Assembly (NCBI GenBank): GCA_017503375.1
Contig: JAFVTF010000020.1
Span: 1 to 38,714 of the forward strand
Direction of reading: 5' to 3'
From: Lentisphaeria bacterium
GTDB lineage: Bacteria; Verrucomicrobiota; Lentisphaeria; Victivallales; UBA1829
Length of the DNA: 38,714 nucleotides
Position 1 is the stretch's first letter. The number at the start of each line of letters is the position of its first letter. The notes beneath the pieces were generated by a model that saw only the letters and a program-made list of their open reading frames with translations, ran no database searches and had not been told where the DNA came from. Both the position numbers and the translations under genes were made by a program. Shown here one piece after another: positions 29,521 to 38,685 of this stretch.

Positions 29521-30177
29521 ATGCTGCAAAAGTATGAAAAAAGCGACTTGATCAGAAACTTCACTTTGATTGAACTGTTAGTTGTGATTGCAATCATCGC
29601 TATTTTGGCTGGTATGCTGCTGCCGGCTTTGAACAGCTCTCGTGAGCGGGCAAGATCTGCAAACTGTACCGGAAATCTGAAGCAGATCGGTAATTATGCG
29701 TTGATGTATTCCAATGATAACGACGGCTATATCCTGCCCGCTTGCTATTACCAGACGTCTACGTCGTATTCAACGTATCCCCGTATTTTGGAAGACAGCG
29801 GATATATCAGGAATTCCGACTGGCATCCGACCTCCGTAAAACGGGGCGTCTTTATTTGTCCCACGGTCAATGTAAAGAAAGATTATCATTACGGATATAA
29901 CACGGTAGGTCCTTCAACAGCATTCAGGGCTTATACCACGCCGCATACTTTTGGATTGAAAAATGGAAAGATTGCCAAAGCAAGCAAGATTTTTATGATC
30001 GGAGATGGCGGGGGGGATGCTATTATCTATTCCACATTGATTGAACCGGCTGCCAAATACCGGTTGGAGCCGCGCCACAATTATCATGTCAATTTCTGTT
30101 ATATGGATGGACATGTCGGTTCTGTTAGTTTAAGGGGAGTTGTTGATTCAAAAGACATGGATTTCTGGAAAGAATAA
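29521..30177 (+). CDS. Prepilin-type N-terminal domain protein (Victivallales DUF1559-like)
   Basis: 218 residues. After a short basic leader comes [19 protein letters not shown], a type IV pilin/pseudopilin N-terminal helix; the usual glycine before FTLIE is Asn here. The C-terminal [18 protein letters not shown] is the H-x9-DG type motif of this prepilin family, which is massively expanded in Lentisphaerota and Planctomycetes. Role unknown; it may display or export material at the surface. A GAAAGGAG site precedes ATG 29521. It lies 21 bp before the secreted hydrolase-like gene, which suggests joint expression. Confidence 0.85.
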   Translation: MLQKYEKSDLIRNFTLIELLVVIAIIAILAGMLLPALNSSRERARSANCTGNLKQIGNYALMYSNDNDGYILPACYYQTSTSYSTYPRILEDSGYIRNSDWHPTSVKRGVFICPTVNVKKDYHYGYNTVGPSTAFRAYTTPHTFGLKNGKIAKASKIFMIGDGGGDAIIYSTLIEPAAKYRLEPRHNYHVNFCYMDGHVGSVSLRGVVDSKDMDFWKE

Positions 30178-30198
30178 CTGGAGAAAGGTGGAATCAGA

Positions 30199-32004
30199 AT
30201 GAAAAAAATCTTTGGATTACTTTTATTTTTATTCAGTTTTCTGCTTCTGGCAGAAGTGAATATTACCTCTTTTGAGGCAGAAAAAATGCTTTACCGTCCC
30301 GGAGAAAAGATCAATCTCAATGCAATCGTCCGGAATACCGGTGTGAATGCCGTGGAAGCATCCGTAGAGGTCATTTCTTTTACAGGGATAAAAGATCGTC
30401 ATATTGCCGCAAAAAAGAAAGTGCAGCTGGCACCGGGCAGCACGACCTTGAAATTTACGTTTGATGCGAAAGGGGAATACGGCATTGAATATAAACTTGA
30501 GATCACCGCGGCGGGCAGGAAAGTTGCAAGCTCAGTACTCTGTGAGGTCTATGCTGATGTTGTAAAATTTACCCGTACGGCAGTTATTTGTGTTGATGGC
30601 GGTTATTATCTGAAATATCCTGATAATCAGATAGAAAAACGTGCTGTATCCTTTAGAAGATCTTATACGAACGTTGTTAAATTTTTTGAATGGATGCCGA
30701 TGTGGAGTGATCCGGTCATCCACAAAGATTGGTGGTTTGCCCCCAGATGGGAACATGATATCAGCAAACGGCGGATGAAAGAAATCGAGAAATTCAAAGT
30801 TTCCAAAGCAAAGATCATCAAATGGAAAAAAGAATTGCAGAAAAATGGTATTCTGCTGATCGGCTATGACAATCTTTCAGTTGCACCGGAATATATCTGG
30901 AAAAAAGTTGGCGGCATCCACGACAGGAAAACGGGGAAACCCATTGCGGTATGGTACACATGGAACAATCAAAGATCACCTAACGTTGCCAATATGGCTC
31001 CCATGTACGGCAAAAAAATGCGTGAATCCGTTGATATTTTCGGGTGGGACGGTTTCTTCCACGATTCCTTTGTCGGCTGGAGCCGCCGAACAGCCAATGC
31101 TGTGGATGAACACGGGAAACCGGCAACTGCTCTGAATTACGATGGTGTTCAGGCTCAGGTTATCCGGGAGATCAACAAGAATCTTGCAGAGGTCAATCCG
31201 AAATTTTTACAGATGGTCAATGGTCTTCCCTGGGAGATCATGACTCTTCAGCGTGAAGTTGAAGGGAAAATGCTTTCCATTACAGACCGTGCTGTTCTCA
31301 AGAAAAAACTGATTGAAAACAGGGATAAATTTGATCCTCTGACAGCAAAAGAGAAGAATATTGTCTGGATGAGTGAAGTTGTGACCGGACGTCCTGCAAA
31401 CTGTCTTTATCACACATTTGGTTTGATTCATCAGTCAGCACGTCAGTTTACTGATCAGCCGATTTGCAATTCCTCTCTTTCCTACCGCAAATGGGAAAAG
31501 ATAGAAGATTTTGCTCCGGCGTTGGCAATGTATTATGCTAACGGTCTGGGTGTTTACGGCAATTTGAGGCTCTCGAAAGAATGTTCCTCCCTTTATAAAA
31601 AATACACGGAATTTGCCATCCGTTACTCAGAATTTCTCTTTGACACCGATCTGAAGTGGGTCTCAGAAACATCCCTGAGCTCCGGCAATGACAAAGTCTA
31701 TTTTGCGGATACCACATTCCAGAGAAAGCGTTCCGGGAAAAATATTCTTGTCATGAATTTACTTAACCTGCCAGACAACCGGAACTTTTTCAAAGGGGCT
31801 CATAACAAACCTGCTGTCTGCAGTAACTTTGAAATTTCCTGCAAACCGGATTTCAAATTCAAGACAGCCCGTTGTTATGCAGCCAGTCCGGATTTGAACG
31901 GTACGGCACCTGTTGAATTGCCGATAAAAAATACGGATGGCAGGCTTTCCGTCAGTGTACCGTCTCTGGAATATTGGACCCTCTTAGTTTGGGAATTCAA
32001 ATAA
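30199..32004 (+). CDS. Secreted putative glycoside hydrolase (TIM-barrel, GH66-like)
   Basis: 601 residues. Signal peptide MKKIFGLLLFLFSFLLLA, then an N-terminal immunoglobulin-like domain (about 20-130, MLYRPGEKINLNAIVRNTG). The central region reads as a TIM barrel with FFEWMPMWSDP (about 161-171) and GWDGFFHDSF (Asp about 289), resembling the dextranase-type GH66 pattern of a W/Y-rich strand followed by GFDGxxxD. A C-terminal beta domain ends VPSLEYWTLLVWEF. The family assignment is tentative: I recognise the architecture, not a specific family. AAAGGTGG precedes ATG. In operon with the prepilin and sugar-processing genes, so a carbohydrate substrate is likely. Confidence 0.6.
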   Translation: MKKIFGLLLFLFSFLLLAEVNITSFEAEKMLYRPGEKINLNAIVRNTGVNAVEASVEVISFTGIKDRHIAAKKKVQLAPGSTTLKFTFDAKGEYGIEYKLEITAAGRKVASSVLCEVYADVVKFTRTAVICVDGGYYLKYPDNQIEKRAVSFRRSYTNVVKFFEWMPMWSDPVIHKDWWFAPRWEHDISKRRMKEIEKFKVSKAKIIKWKKELQKNGILLIGYDNLSVAPEYIWKKVGGIHDRKTGKPIAVWYTWNNQRSPNVANMAPMYGKKMRESVDIFGWDGFFHDSFVGWSRRTANAVDEHGKPATALNYDGVQAQVIREINKNLAEVNPKFLQMVNGLPWEIMTLQREVEGKMLSITDRAVLKKKLIENRDKFDPLTAKEKNIVWMSEVVTGRPANCLYHTFGLIHQSARQFTDQPICNSSLSYRKWEKIEDFAPALAMYYANGLGVYGNLRLSKECSSLYKKYTEFAIRYSEFLFDTDLKWVSETSLSSGNDKVYFADTTFQRKRSGKNILVMNLLNLPDNRNFFKGAHNKPAVCSNFEISCKPDFKFKTARCYAASPDLNGTAPVELPIKNTDGRLSVSVPSLEYWTLLVWEFK

Positions 32005-32049
32005 AATCACACCCTTTTTAACCTTTAACCATATTTTAGGAGTAGAAAA

Positions 32050-32898
32050 ATGAACAAAGGTGTAAAATTTTCGGGGCATACCATGGGTGCGCCCGGCCGT
32101 GACATTTATGAATGTATCAAACTGTTCCGTGAAATCGGTTACGATGGAGTTGAAGTCCGTGTTCATCCCACAGGACAGATTGACAGTGAAACTGTAACTG
32201 ACGCAGAATTGTCAAAGATGCTTTCTTTTGCCAAAAATGAAAATATGGAATTTGCATGTCTGACAAGCTATTATCAGAATTACGTCAATCTTGAGAAACG
32301 GGAAAGTGAAATAGCCAATTCCAAACGTGTTGCGGAAGTTGCGGCAGCTCTTGAATGTCCCATGATGCGTCTTTACGGCGGAGTGGAACCGTTCAGTGAA
32401 CATGGTATCTGGTTTTCCGATGTCTGGAGCCGTACCGTTTCCGGTATCCGTGAGGTTGCTCAGTATGCCAATAAACTGGGCGTCAAAATATGTATTGAAA
32501 CACATATAGGATCTCTTACCATGAGTGCCCGTGATACGGTTCGTCTGATCGAGGATGTGAATATGCCGAACGTGGGTATGCTCTTTGACTATGCATGGGT
32601 TGAACTGGCAGGTGTTGAAACGGGTGCTGAAGCAGTCAGAGTTGCTTCCAAACATCTGTTCCATTGTCACGTGAAAGACTGGAAACTTGAAAGCCGGATC
32701 CCGCTCAAGAAACAATCCTGTGTGCTGGGAGAAGGTACTGTCAGATGGACGGAAGTTCTGCCTGCATTGAAAGAGATCGGTTATTCCGGCTACATTTCAG
32801 ATGAGTATGAAAAGCTGTGGTATCCTGATTTTCTTCCGGAACCTGAAATCGGCATGAAGCACAATCTGGAATATGTCAGAAAATTTATTCTTGACTGA
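32050..32898 (+). CDS. Sugar phosphate isomerase/epimerase (xylose isomerase-like TIM barrel)
   Basis: 282 residues. Metal-site elements typical of the family are visible: IETHIGS, MLFDYAWVELAG, LFHCHVKDW and YISDEYEK, giving a Glu, Asp, His, Glu set. Such enzymes isomerise or epimerise a free or phosphorylated sugar; the substrate is unknown. AGGAG lies about 7 nt upstream of the ATG. It precedes an oxidoreductase that could act on the same sugar, a common pairing. Confidence 0.86.
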   Translation: MNKGVKFSGHTMGAPGRDIYECIKLFREIGYDGVEVRVHPTGQIDSETVTDAELSKMLSFAKNENMEFACLTSYYQNYVNLEKRESEIANSKRVAEVAAALECPMMRLYGGVEPFSEHGIWFSDVWSRTVSGIREVAQYANKLGVKICIETHIGSLTMSARDTVRLIEDVNMPNVGMLFDYAWVELAGVETGAEAVRVASKHLFHCHVKDWKLESRIPLKKQSCVLGEGTVRWTEVLPALKEIGYSGYISDEYEKLWYPDFLPEPEIGMKHNLEYVRKFILD

Positions 32899-32916
32899 AC
32901 GAAAATTTGATCGTTT

Positions 32917-32945
32917 CCCGTTGCTGTTGAACAGACAGCAACGGG
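32917..32945 (+). other. Hairpin between isomerase and oxidoreductase genes
   Basis: CCCGTTGCTGT (32917-32927) and ACAGCAACGGG (32935-32945) form an 11-bp perfect stem with a 7-nt loop, flanked by TTT and an A-tract that extend pairing. There is no downstream T-tract, so readthrough is likely. It may be an mRNA-processing or stabilising structure or a partial terminator. Confidence 0.6.
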
Positions 32946-32971
32946 GAAAACAATAATTAAGGAAGAGCCAA

Positions 32972-33907
32972 ATGTTTAGAGTTGGACTTGTAGGATGCGG
33001 AGGCATTGGAAAAACTCATATGAACAACTGGAAGACCATTGAGGGTGTTTCCGTTGAAGTTGTTTGCGATCTCAATGAAGAAAAAGCGAAAGCTGCCGGA
33101 GAGCAATTCAACTGCCGCTGGACGACCGATATCGCAGATCTCGGCGAACTTGATGCAGTCAGTGTTGCGACACCGCCGCAGGCACATTATTCAGCAGTCA
33201 AAAAACTGCTTGAAGCGGGATATAATGTTTTTTCAGAAAAGCCGTTGACCATGAATGTGGAAGAGGGAAAAGAGCTTGATGCTCTTGCCAAAGCCAAAAA
33301 TCTGAAACTTGGGGTCGGATTCAAAATGCGGTTTGAACCTGTGTTTGTCAAGGCAAGAGAACTTCTCCCGGAAATCGGCGAACTTATGCATATTTCAACT
33401 ACAAAACTTCAGGCATTCAACCCCCGTCCTGAAGGGGCATGGGTTAAAAAAACAGGAGCCATGTATGAATTGAGTATTCATGATTTTGACCTGCTGGCTT
33501 TTATCACAGGCAGAAAATTTGAGAAAATTCTTTTTTCCCGGCTCAATCACCGTTTAGGCTGGGAAGCTGACGACGGATTTACGATTGCCGCAGAATTTGA
33601 AGGCGGAGTCGTTGCGTTGCTGGAAGGGCTTTATTCAGATACCTGTCCTTTTGAATACCGTGACTTCTGTGCTGTCTTTTCCGGAACAAAAGGCTATATG
33701 CGCGTTGAACGTCCGGACAGAGTCGTTATGCATACCGGAAGTACCCATCATGTCGTTGAAGTTGCAGATGATGACAAAAGTGCTTTCTATCGTGAACTGG
33801 CTCATTTCAAGGCAGTTGTTGAAGGCAAAGAAGAACTTACCCTTACTGCTGAAAAAGCGATCAATATGACAGATCTTATTGAATCCGCAAAGGTCAACAG
33901 CAGATAA
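32972..33907 (+). CDS. Gfo/Idh/MocA family oxidoreductase (short form)
   Basis: 311 residues. N-terminal Rossmann motif VGLVGCGGIGKTH fits GxGxxG, followed by CDLNEEKA, SVATPPQAHY and the EKPLTMNVEEG motif with the conserved lysine. The C-terminal domain contains YELSIHDFDLLAF. This is a typical NAD(P)-dependent sugar or inositol dehydrogenase; it shares the fold but not the length of the one at 398. AAGGAAG precedes ATG 32972. Last gene of the lacI-linked block, ended by the terminator at 33918. Confidence 0.9.
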   Translation: MFRVGLVGCGGIGKTHMNNWKTIEGVSVEVVCDLNEEKAKAAGEQFNCRWTTDIADLGELDAVSVATPPQAHYSAVKKLLEAGYNVFSEKPLTMNVEEGKELDALAKAKNLKLGVGFKMRFEPVFVKARELLPEIGELMHISTTKLQAFNPRPEGAWVKKTGAMYELSIHDFDLLAFITGRKFEKILFSRLNHRLGWEADDGFTIAAEFEGGVVALLEGLYSDTCPFEYRDFCAVFSGTKGYMRVERPDRVVMHTGSTHHVVEVADDDKSAFYRELAHFKAVVEGKEELTLTAEKAINMTDLIESAKVNSR

Positions 33908-33917
33908 CCGGTCTGAG

Positions 33918-33952
33918 ACTGCTGCAGTGCATTGTGCTTGCAGCAGTTTTTT
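33918..33952 (+). terminator. Rho-independent terminator
   Basis: ACTGCTGCA (33918-33926) pairs with TGCAGCAGT (33939-33947), loop 12 nt, with an uninterrupted T-run at 33947-33952. It stands 11 nt past the oxidoreductase stop and closes the sugar-related operon. Confidence 0.9.
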
Positions 33953-34066
33953 CGATTCCGAAGAAAAGTTTATACGGACTGTTTTTTGAAAAAGTCTCTT
34001 TTTGTAAAAAATCTTGAGTCAGAGCAGAAGTAATTGCGATTTTTCTCTTTTTTTTCTTCATTCCTC

Positions 34067-34095
34067 TTGAATATCACGCATTGTAATGCTATATT
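34067..34095 (+). promoter_or_regulatory. Promoter for the SNF2 gene
   Basis: TTGAAT (34067-34072), 17-nt spacer, TATATT (34090-34095). The leader is about 95 nt and contains a 6-bp hairpin (TTCCGG 34147-34152 with CCGGAA 34165-34170). Confidence 0.6.
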
Positions 34096-34194
34096 GCCAG
34101 AATCTTTATCTGTAATAAAATTTTGTAAGAACATCAGGGGAATGTATTCCGGAACAAAAAGTTACCGGAAAAAGCGGAAGCTGGCAGGTTTGGT

Positions 34195-37100
34195 ATGACG
34201 AAGAAAGAAGAAAAGAAGACTTTGAGTTTTGAAGGGCTGCTGATGCAGCGGTCCTCTAAAGATACATTCAAAAAGGCAAAAGCGATTATTCATGCGAACG
34301 AAGTGATCTGCTGTTATGAGGCGGAACCCGGCGTAATCCGTGCAGTCTGCCGCGACAGCAAAGGTTTCGTTTCCAGAGTGGAAGTTCATGGTTTTCCGAA
34401 CGGCCCGTATAAGTCAGAATGTACCTGCACCCAGAATACAAATACATTCTGCCAGCATGCAGTTGCCGCATGTCTTTATCATGCGAAATATACCATCAAA
34501 CCCAGAGAACAGATGGAAAAAGATGCACCGGCGCTTTATACCGGGCTGAAATGTACTGAGATGCCGACCCTGCTGAAACAGGTGCTGACTCCGCAGGTTG
34601 CTTCAGTTACAATTGCAACCGACAGCGATTTTCCCCACATGCCGAGCAAATGGGAACGGATCGTTTTCCAGGTAACTTTGAATTTCAACGGAAGACAGTA
34701 TGCAGGGAATTACAACAATCTGCGCCAGCTCCAGTTCGGGAAATCTCTTGCGGTATCTCTGCAGCTCAATTCATTTCCTCCGCAGGACCGCCAGCTGATC
34801 CGTTATCTTGCAATCAATGCCCAGCAGGATGGAACAAAACTTTCACTTGATGCGGAACAGACTGCGGAATTCTTCCATTGTCTTGTAGGATTTCAGCGTT
34901 TCTTCCGCAGAAAAGAAAAGGTCGTTATACACCGGACGCCTGCGTTTCCTGCGATTCTGGTGGAAGATAACAATCCGGACTGTATTCTCCGTTCTGCAGT
35001 TATTGTGAATGGCGTTCCGCTGCCTCTGCATGAAGTAAAAGTTATTGCGGGACGTTCCGGATGCTGGGTTGGAATGCTCGGTGAATATTGGTGGATCGGA
35101 GCACAGGCAGATGTTCTCTGGATCAGAAATTTCCTGCGGACCACGATTCAGCCCTGTGACAAAGATACAGCAGAAAGTCTGCTGACCACTCCGGGATTGC
35201 CTTTCCAGGTCATTGAAACCCGGAAAGTCAAGGTTTCCCAGCGGCATTTTGTTCCTTATTATGAGGCCCGTATCAAGCCGGATAACTCTCTGGAAATCGA
35301 ATTGCTTTACAATTATTCCGGTCTGCTCTGTCCGGGGGATCAGGAACGTTATGCTTCACGCGGAGGAAGTTTCTGGCTCCGGGATACCGCCGGTGAACGG
35401 GCTGAAATGGAAAAACTCCTCAATTTCGGTTTTGAACTGAAACGTTCCTCAACCTCCTCCGGAAGAAAAACCAAACTGGTACTCACAGATAAAGAAGCGA
35501 TTGCAGTCTTCGTGGATGAAGTTATCCCTCAATGGCTGGCAGAACAGAAAGAATTCGCCATGTCATCAAATCTCATGGCTCTCTGCGGAAACGCATCCGT
35601 TCTGAAAATTGATTGTTCCATCTGTGAAGAAACAGAAGATTATTTTGATTTGAATGTAATCATCCGCAGCGGAGCGGTAACTGTTTCATGGGAAACCCTG
35701 GTTGCCGCTGCGGAACGGAACGAACTTCTGCTGAATGCAGGAAAGGGTAATTTTCTGAAAATCCCGCCTCAGCTTCAGAAATTTGCGGCGGGGCTTGGCG
35801 ATATTGTTTCCAACGTAACGACCAAAATCACAAAAAAGAAAAGCGAAAAGGGCGAAATCCTGCGGATCATGCGTCCGGCAGTCTATTTCTGGACAAAACT
35901 GGGAGATGGACTTCCCGGAGCAGTTCCGGTTGAATTTCTCCGTCTGAAGCTGAGTATGGAAGATGCCTCCATATTTTCCTCCAGGGAACCGGAAGCATTG
36001 GAAATTCCCCTCTTCAAAGGAGAACTGCGAAACTATCAGAAACAGGGAGTTCTCTGGATGTCTGCCATGAGCAAACGGGGCAACAATCTTGTTCTTGCAG
36101 ATGAAATGGGTCTGGGGAAAACGATTCAGACGCTTGCCCTGCTGGCATCAGCACCGGAAAAACATCTTCCTGCACTGATCATCTGTCCCACCAGTTTGAT
36201 TGACAACTGGGCAAGAGAAGCTGAAAAATTCACCCCGGACCTCAAAGTCCTGGTTGTTTCCGGAAACGACCGGAAACAGCTCTGGAAAAATGCCGGACAA
36301 TATGATATCTGTATTGCCTCTTACAGTCTGGTCCGCCGGGATGTGGAACTGATCAAACCGATTCCCTACCGGTATCTGATTCTGGATGAAGCACAGCATA
36401 TCAAGAACCCTGCCACAGCAAATGCCCAGAGCTGCAAAGCCATTACAACTGCACACAAACTGGTTCTGACAGGGACTCCGCTGGAAAACTCTCCCGAAGA
36501 CCTCTGGTCCATTTTTGATTTTCTCCACAGCGGATTCCTCGGAACGCTCAACTCTTTCCGGAACCGTTATATCATCAATGCCGCTTCCGGTGCAGATGCA
36601 GAACTCGCATCCAGAATCATGCCGTTCATGCTCCGCAGAAAAAAAGCCGATGTTCACAAGGAACTTCCGCCGAAACAGGAACAGGCTCTCTGCTGTGAAA
36701 TGGGAACAGAACAGCGGGCATTTTATAACAAATTCCTCATGGAAAGCAGAAGACTTTTTGAAGAATTCAAGAGAACTCCTGATCAGGCACGGAATTCTCA
36801 GTTTGAAATGCTTTCCGCTCTTCTGCGGCTCCGTCAAATCTGCTGCGCACCGGAACTCCTGCCGGAAACATTCTTTGAAGGGAACTCTGCAATTCCGGGT
36901 TCCGCAAAACTTGACCTCCTCAAAGAGTTGCTTCTGGAATCCATCGACAGCGGACACAAGGTGCTTCTGTTCAGTCAGTTCACTTCTCTTCTGAGACTCG
37001 TACGGAACTGGATGGACTCTGCAGGACTGCGTTATGAATATCTGGATGGTTCGACCCAGAACCGTATGGAACATGTGGACCGGTTCAACAAAAATCCGAA

Positions 37101-37407
37101 TATCCCGGTGTTCCTGCTGAGTTTGAAAGCGGGCGGCGTCGGTTTGAACCTGACATCTGCAGATACAGTAATCATTTACGATCCCTGGTGGAATCCGGCG
37201 GCAGAAGCTCAGGCAACGGACCGTTCCCATCGTATCGGACAGACAAAATCTGTGAACTGCATCAAACTGATCGTGAAAGATTCCATTGAGGAAAAAGTTC
37301 TGGAACTTCAGAAAAGAAAAGCAGAACTCTTTGAAAATCTCGTGGAAACTCCCACAGAAGCAATGCGTCACATCACAATGGAAGACTTGGAGTTCCTTTT
37401 GAAATGA
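34195..37407 (+). CDS. SWIM zinc-finger SNF2-family helicase-like ATPase
   Basis: 1070 residues, cytoplasmic. An N-terminal SWIM zinc finger (C76-T-C78, C86-Q-H88, then AVAACLY) is followed by a long middle region and a C-terminal SNF2 ATPase: motif I DEMGLGKT (636-643), Ia PTSLIDNW, II DEAQH (731-735), III LTGTPLENSPEDLWS, V GGVGLNLT (about 980), VI TDRSHRIGQTKSVNC (about 1008). SNF2 proteins translocate on DNA to remodel or remove bound proteins; bacterial SWIM-SNF2 types are widespread, with unclear roles, perhaps RNA polymerase or nucleoid remodelling. The SWIM block closely matches that of the LptC-like protein at 11863. A weak AGG ribosome binding site precedes ATG 34195. It overlaps the next gene by 4 nt. 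Confidence 0.93.
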   Translation: MTKKEEKKTLSFEGLLMQRSSKDTFKKAKAIIHANEVICCYEAEPGVIRAVCRDSKGFVSRVEVHGFPNGPYKSECTCTQNTNTFCQHAVAACLYHAKYTIKPREQMEKDAPALYTGLKCTEMPTLLKQVLTPQVASVTIATDSDFPHMPSKWERIVFQVTLNFNGRQYAGNYNNLRQLQFGKSLAVSLQLNSFPPQDRQLIRYLAINAQQDGTKLSLDAEQTAEFFHCLVGFQRFFRRKEKVVIHRTPAFPAILVEDNNPDCILRSAVIVNGVPLPLHEVKVIAGRSGCWVGMLGEYWWIGAQADVLWIRNFLRTTIQPCDKDTAESLLTTPGLPFQVIETRKVKVSQRHFVPYYEARIKPDNSLEIELLYNYSGLLCPGDQERYASRGGSFWLRDTAGERAEMEKLLNFGFELKRSSTSSGRKTKLVLTDKEAIAVFVDEVIPQWLAEQKEFAMSSNLMALCGNASVLKIDCSICEETEDYFDLNVIIRSGAVTVSWETLVAAAERNELLLNAGKGNFLKIPPQLQKFAAGLGDIVSNVTTKITKKKSEKGEILRIMRPAVYFWTKLGDGLPGAVPVEFLRLKLSMEDASIFSSREPEALEIPLFKGELRNYQKQGVLWMSAMSKRGNNLVLADEMGLGKTIQTLALLASAPEKHLPALIICPTSLIDNWAREAEKFTPDLKVLVVSGNDRKQLWKNAGQYDICIASYSLVRRDVELIKPIPYRYLILDEAQHIKNPATANAQSCKAITTAHKLVLTGTPLENSPEDLWSIFDFLHSGFLGTLNSFRNRYIINAASGADAELASRIMPFMLRRKKADVHKELPPKQEQALCCEMGTEQRAFYNKFLMESRRLFEEFKRTPDQARNSQFEMLSALLRLRQICCAPELLPETFFEGNSAIPGSAKLDLLKELLLESIDSGHKVLLFSQFTSLLRLVRNWMDSAGLRYEYLDGSTQNRMEHVDRFNKNPNIPVFLLSLKAGGVGLNLTSADTVIIYDPWWNPAAEAQATDRSHRIGQTKSVNCIKLIVKDSIEEKVLELQKRKAELFENLVETPTEAMRHITMEDLEFLLK

Positions 37408-38333
37408 TAGCATTGACAGTAAAAATCTTTCCGGTTCTGGCAGTACTCTGCTCCATCTTTGCATGTCTGTTTCCATCGGTTCTGACTCCGCTGGGATTTC
37501 TGATCGTTCCCCTGCTGGGATTCATCATGCTGGGCATGGGCGCAACGCTCTCTCTGAAAGATTTTTCTGCCGCAATCCAAAAACCGAAAGCGGTCATAAC
37601 CGGTTTTATTCTTCAATTCGGGATCATGCCCCTGACGGCTTACGTGATCGGACACTTGCTCCATCTGCCGAAAGAACAGCTGATCGGACTGGTAATGGTC
37701 GGTTCCGTTGCCGGAGGAACAGCCTCCAATGTGATTGCTTATCTTGCCGGAGGAGATGTGGCTTTATCCATCACAATGACGACATGTTCCACCATCGGCG
37801 GGATTTTTCTCACACCGCTGCTGTCTGCATTGTACTTGGGACAGACCGTTGATGTTCCGGTTTGGGAGATGTTCAAGAGTATTCTTCTGATTGTCGCACT
37901 TCCTGTGGGGATCGGACTTCTGATCAACCGTCTGATGCGCGGAAAAGAAAAGATTCTGAATAAGATTTGTCCTTTTGTTTCGGTATTGGGGATTGTCTTT
38001 GTGATTGCGATCATTATGGCATTGAATGCTGATGCGGTGAAACATTCCGGCTGGCTGATTCTGCTGGCAGTGATCCTGCACAATTGTATCGGAATGGCAC
38101 TGGGATATTTTCTTGCAAAACTGTTCCGTTGTACCCGGAAAGAAGCAATCACGATTGCGATTGAAACCGGAATGCAGAATTCCGGTTTGGCGGCGGCATT
38201 ATCCAAGCAGTTTTTCGGAATTGCCTGTGCCCTGCCCGGAGCGATTTTCAGTGTCTGGCACAATATTTCAGGTTCAATCTATGCTGCGTGCATGCGAATA
38301 ACTGTTAAAAACAATAGAGGAGAGCAAAAGTGA
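37404..38333 (+). CDS. Bile acid:sodium symporter (BASS) family transporter
   Basis: 309 residues with about ten membrane helices. The GSVAGGTASNVIAYLAGGDVALSITMTT and GMQNSGLAAAL segments, near the crossed helices that bind sodium and substrate, are typical of BASS proteins. The substrate could be a bile acid, pantoate, pyruvate or other organic anion; sequence alone does not tell. It starts ATGA over the SNF2 stop, an unusual neighbour for a transporter. Confidence 0.9.
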   Translation: MIALTVKIFPVLAVLCSIFACLFPSVLTPLGFLIVPLLGFIMLGMGATLSLKDFSAAIQKPKAVITGFILQFGIMPLTAYVIGHLLHLPKEQLIGLVMVGSVAGGTASNVIAYLAGGDVALSITMTTCSTIGGIFLTPLLSALYLGQTVDVPVWEMFKSILLIVALPVGIGLLINRLMRGKEKILNKICPFVSVLGIVFVIAIIMALNADAVKHSGWLILLAVILHNCIGMALGYFLAKLFRCTRKEAITIAIETGMQNSGLAAALSKQFFGIACALPGAIFSVWHNISGSIYAACMRITVKNNRGEQK

Positions 38334-38605
38334 AAACAGAACGGAATTACGGATTAGATCTCTATCGCCTTCTGGCGATGTTGATGATTACAGCTTTACA
38401 TGTCAATTACCAACAATTGAATTTGATGGAACATAACGTTCCTTCAGTTTCATCAATGGGATATTTGATTGAATACATCTGTTTCTGCGGAGTCAATTGC
38501 TTTGCTCTTCTAACGGGATTTCTTTTCAAATCAAAAATGAATTATGATAAAAAATGGTTTTCAAAAGTATTTGAGATAACGTCCGTAAAATTGCGCACAT
38601 TTTAA
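38330..38605 (+). pseudogene. Acyltransferase-3 family gene, truncated after about 80 residues
   Basis: GTG 38330 overlaps the transporter stop, with AGAGGAG about 7 nt upstream. The first residues, NYGLDLYRLLAMLMITALHV then EYICFCGVNCFALLTGFLF, match the start of membrane acyltransferase family 3 (O-acetyltransferases of about 330-380 residues). After about residue 80 similarity is lost and a stop comes at 38603. The cause is most likely insertion of an IS near 38572; the rest of the gene may resume beyond the window. Confidence 0.75.
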
Positions 38606-38611
38606 AAGACA

Positions 38612-38685
38612 AGGCTTGAAAAAAGCCTGTTTCTATGATTGATTATAATAACCACAAAACAAACAATCAAGAAAGGAAACAGGCT
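38612..38685 (+). promoter_or_regulatory. Alternative hairpins before the IS transposase start
   Basis: AGGCTT (38612-38617) pairs with AAGCCT (38623-38628) as a local hairpin. Alternatively AGCCTGTTTC (38624-38633) pairs perfectly with GAAACAGGCT (38676-38685), which overlaps the ribosome binding site GAAAGGA (38671-38677). The two foldings share bases and exclude each other. Confidence 0.6.
38644..38649 (+). promoter_or_regulatory. Consensus -10 (TATAAT) inside the IS leader
   Basis: TATAAT at 38644-38649 has no good -35 at 16-18 nt. If used, the transcript would start near 38656, after the left hairpin arm (38624-38633), leaving the transposase ribosome binding site unpaired. Confidence 0.4.

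Noticed and set aside
30007..30016. Run of seven G residues in the prepilin gene as a possible phase-variation tract
   Set aside because: It encodes a normal Gly-rich turn (GDGGG), is short for slippage, and the frame is intact.
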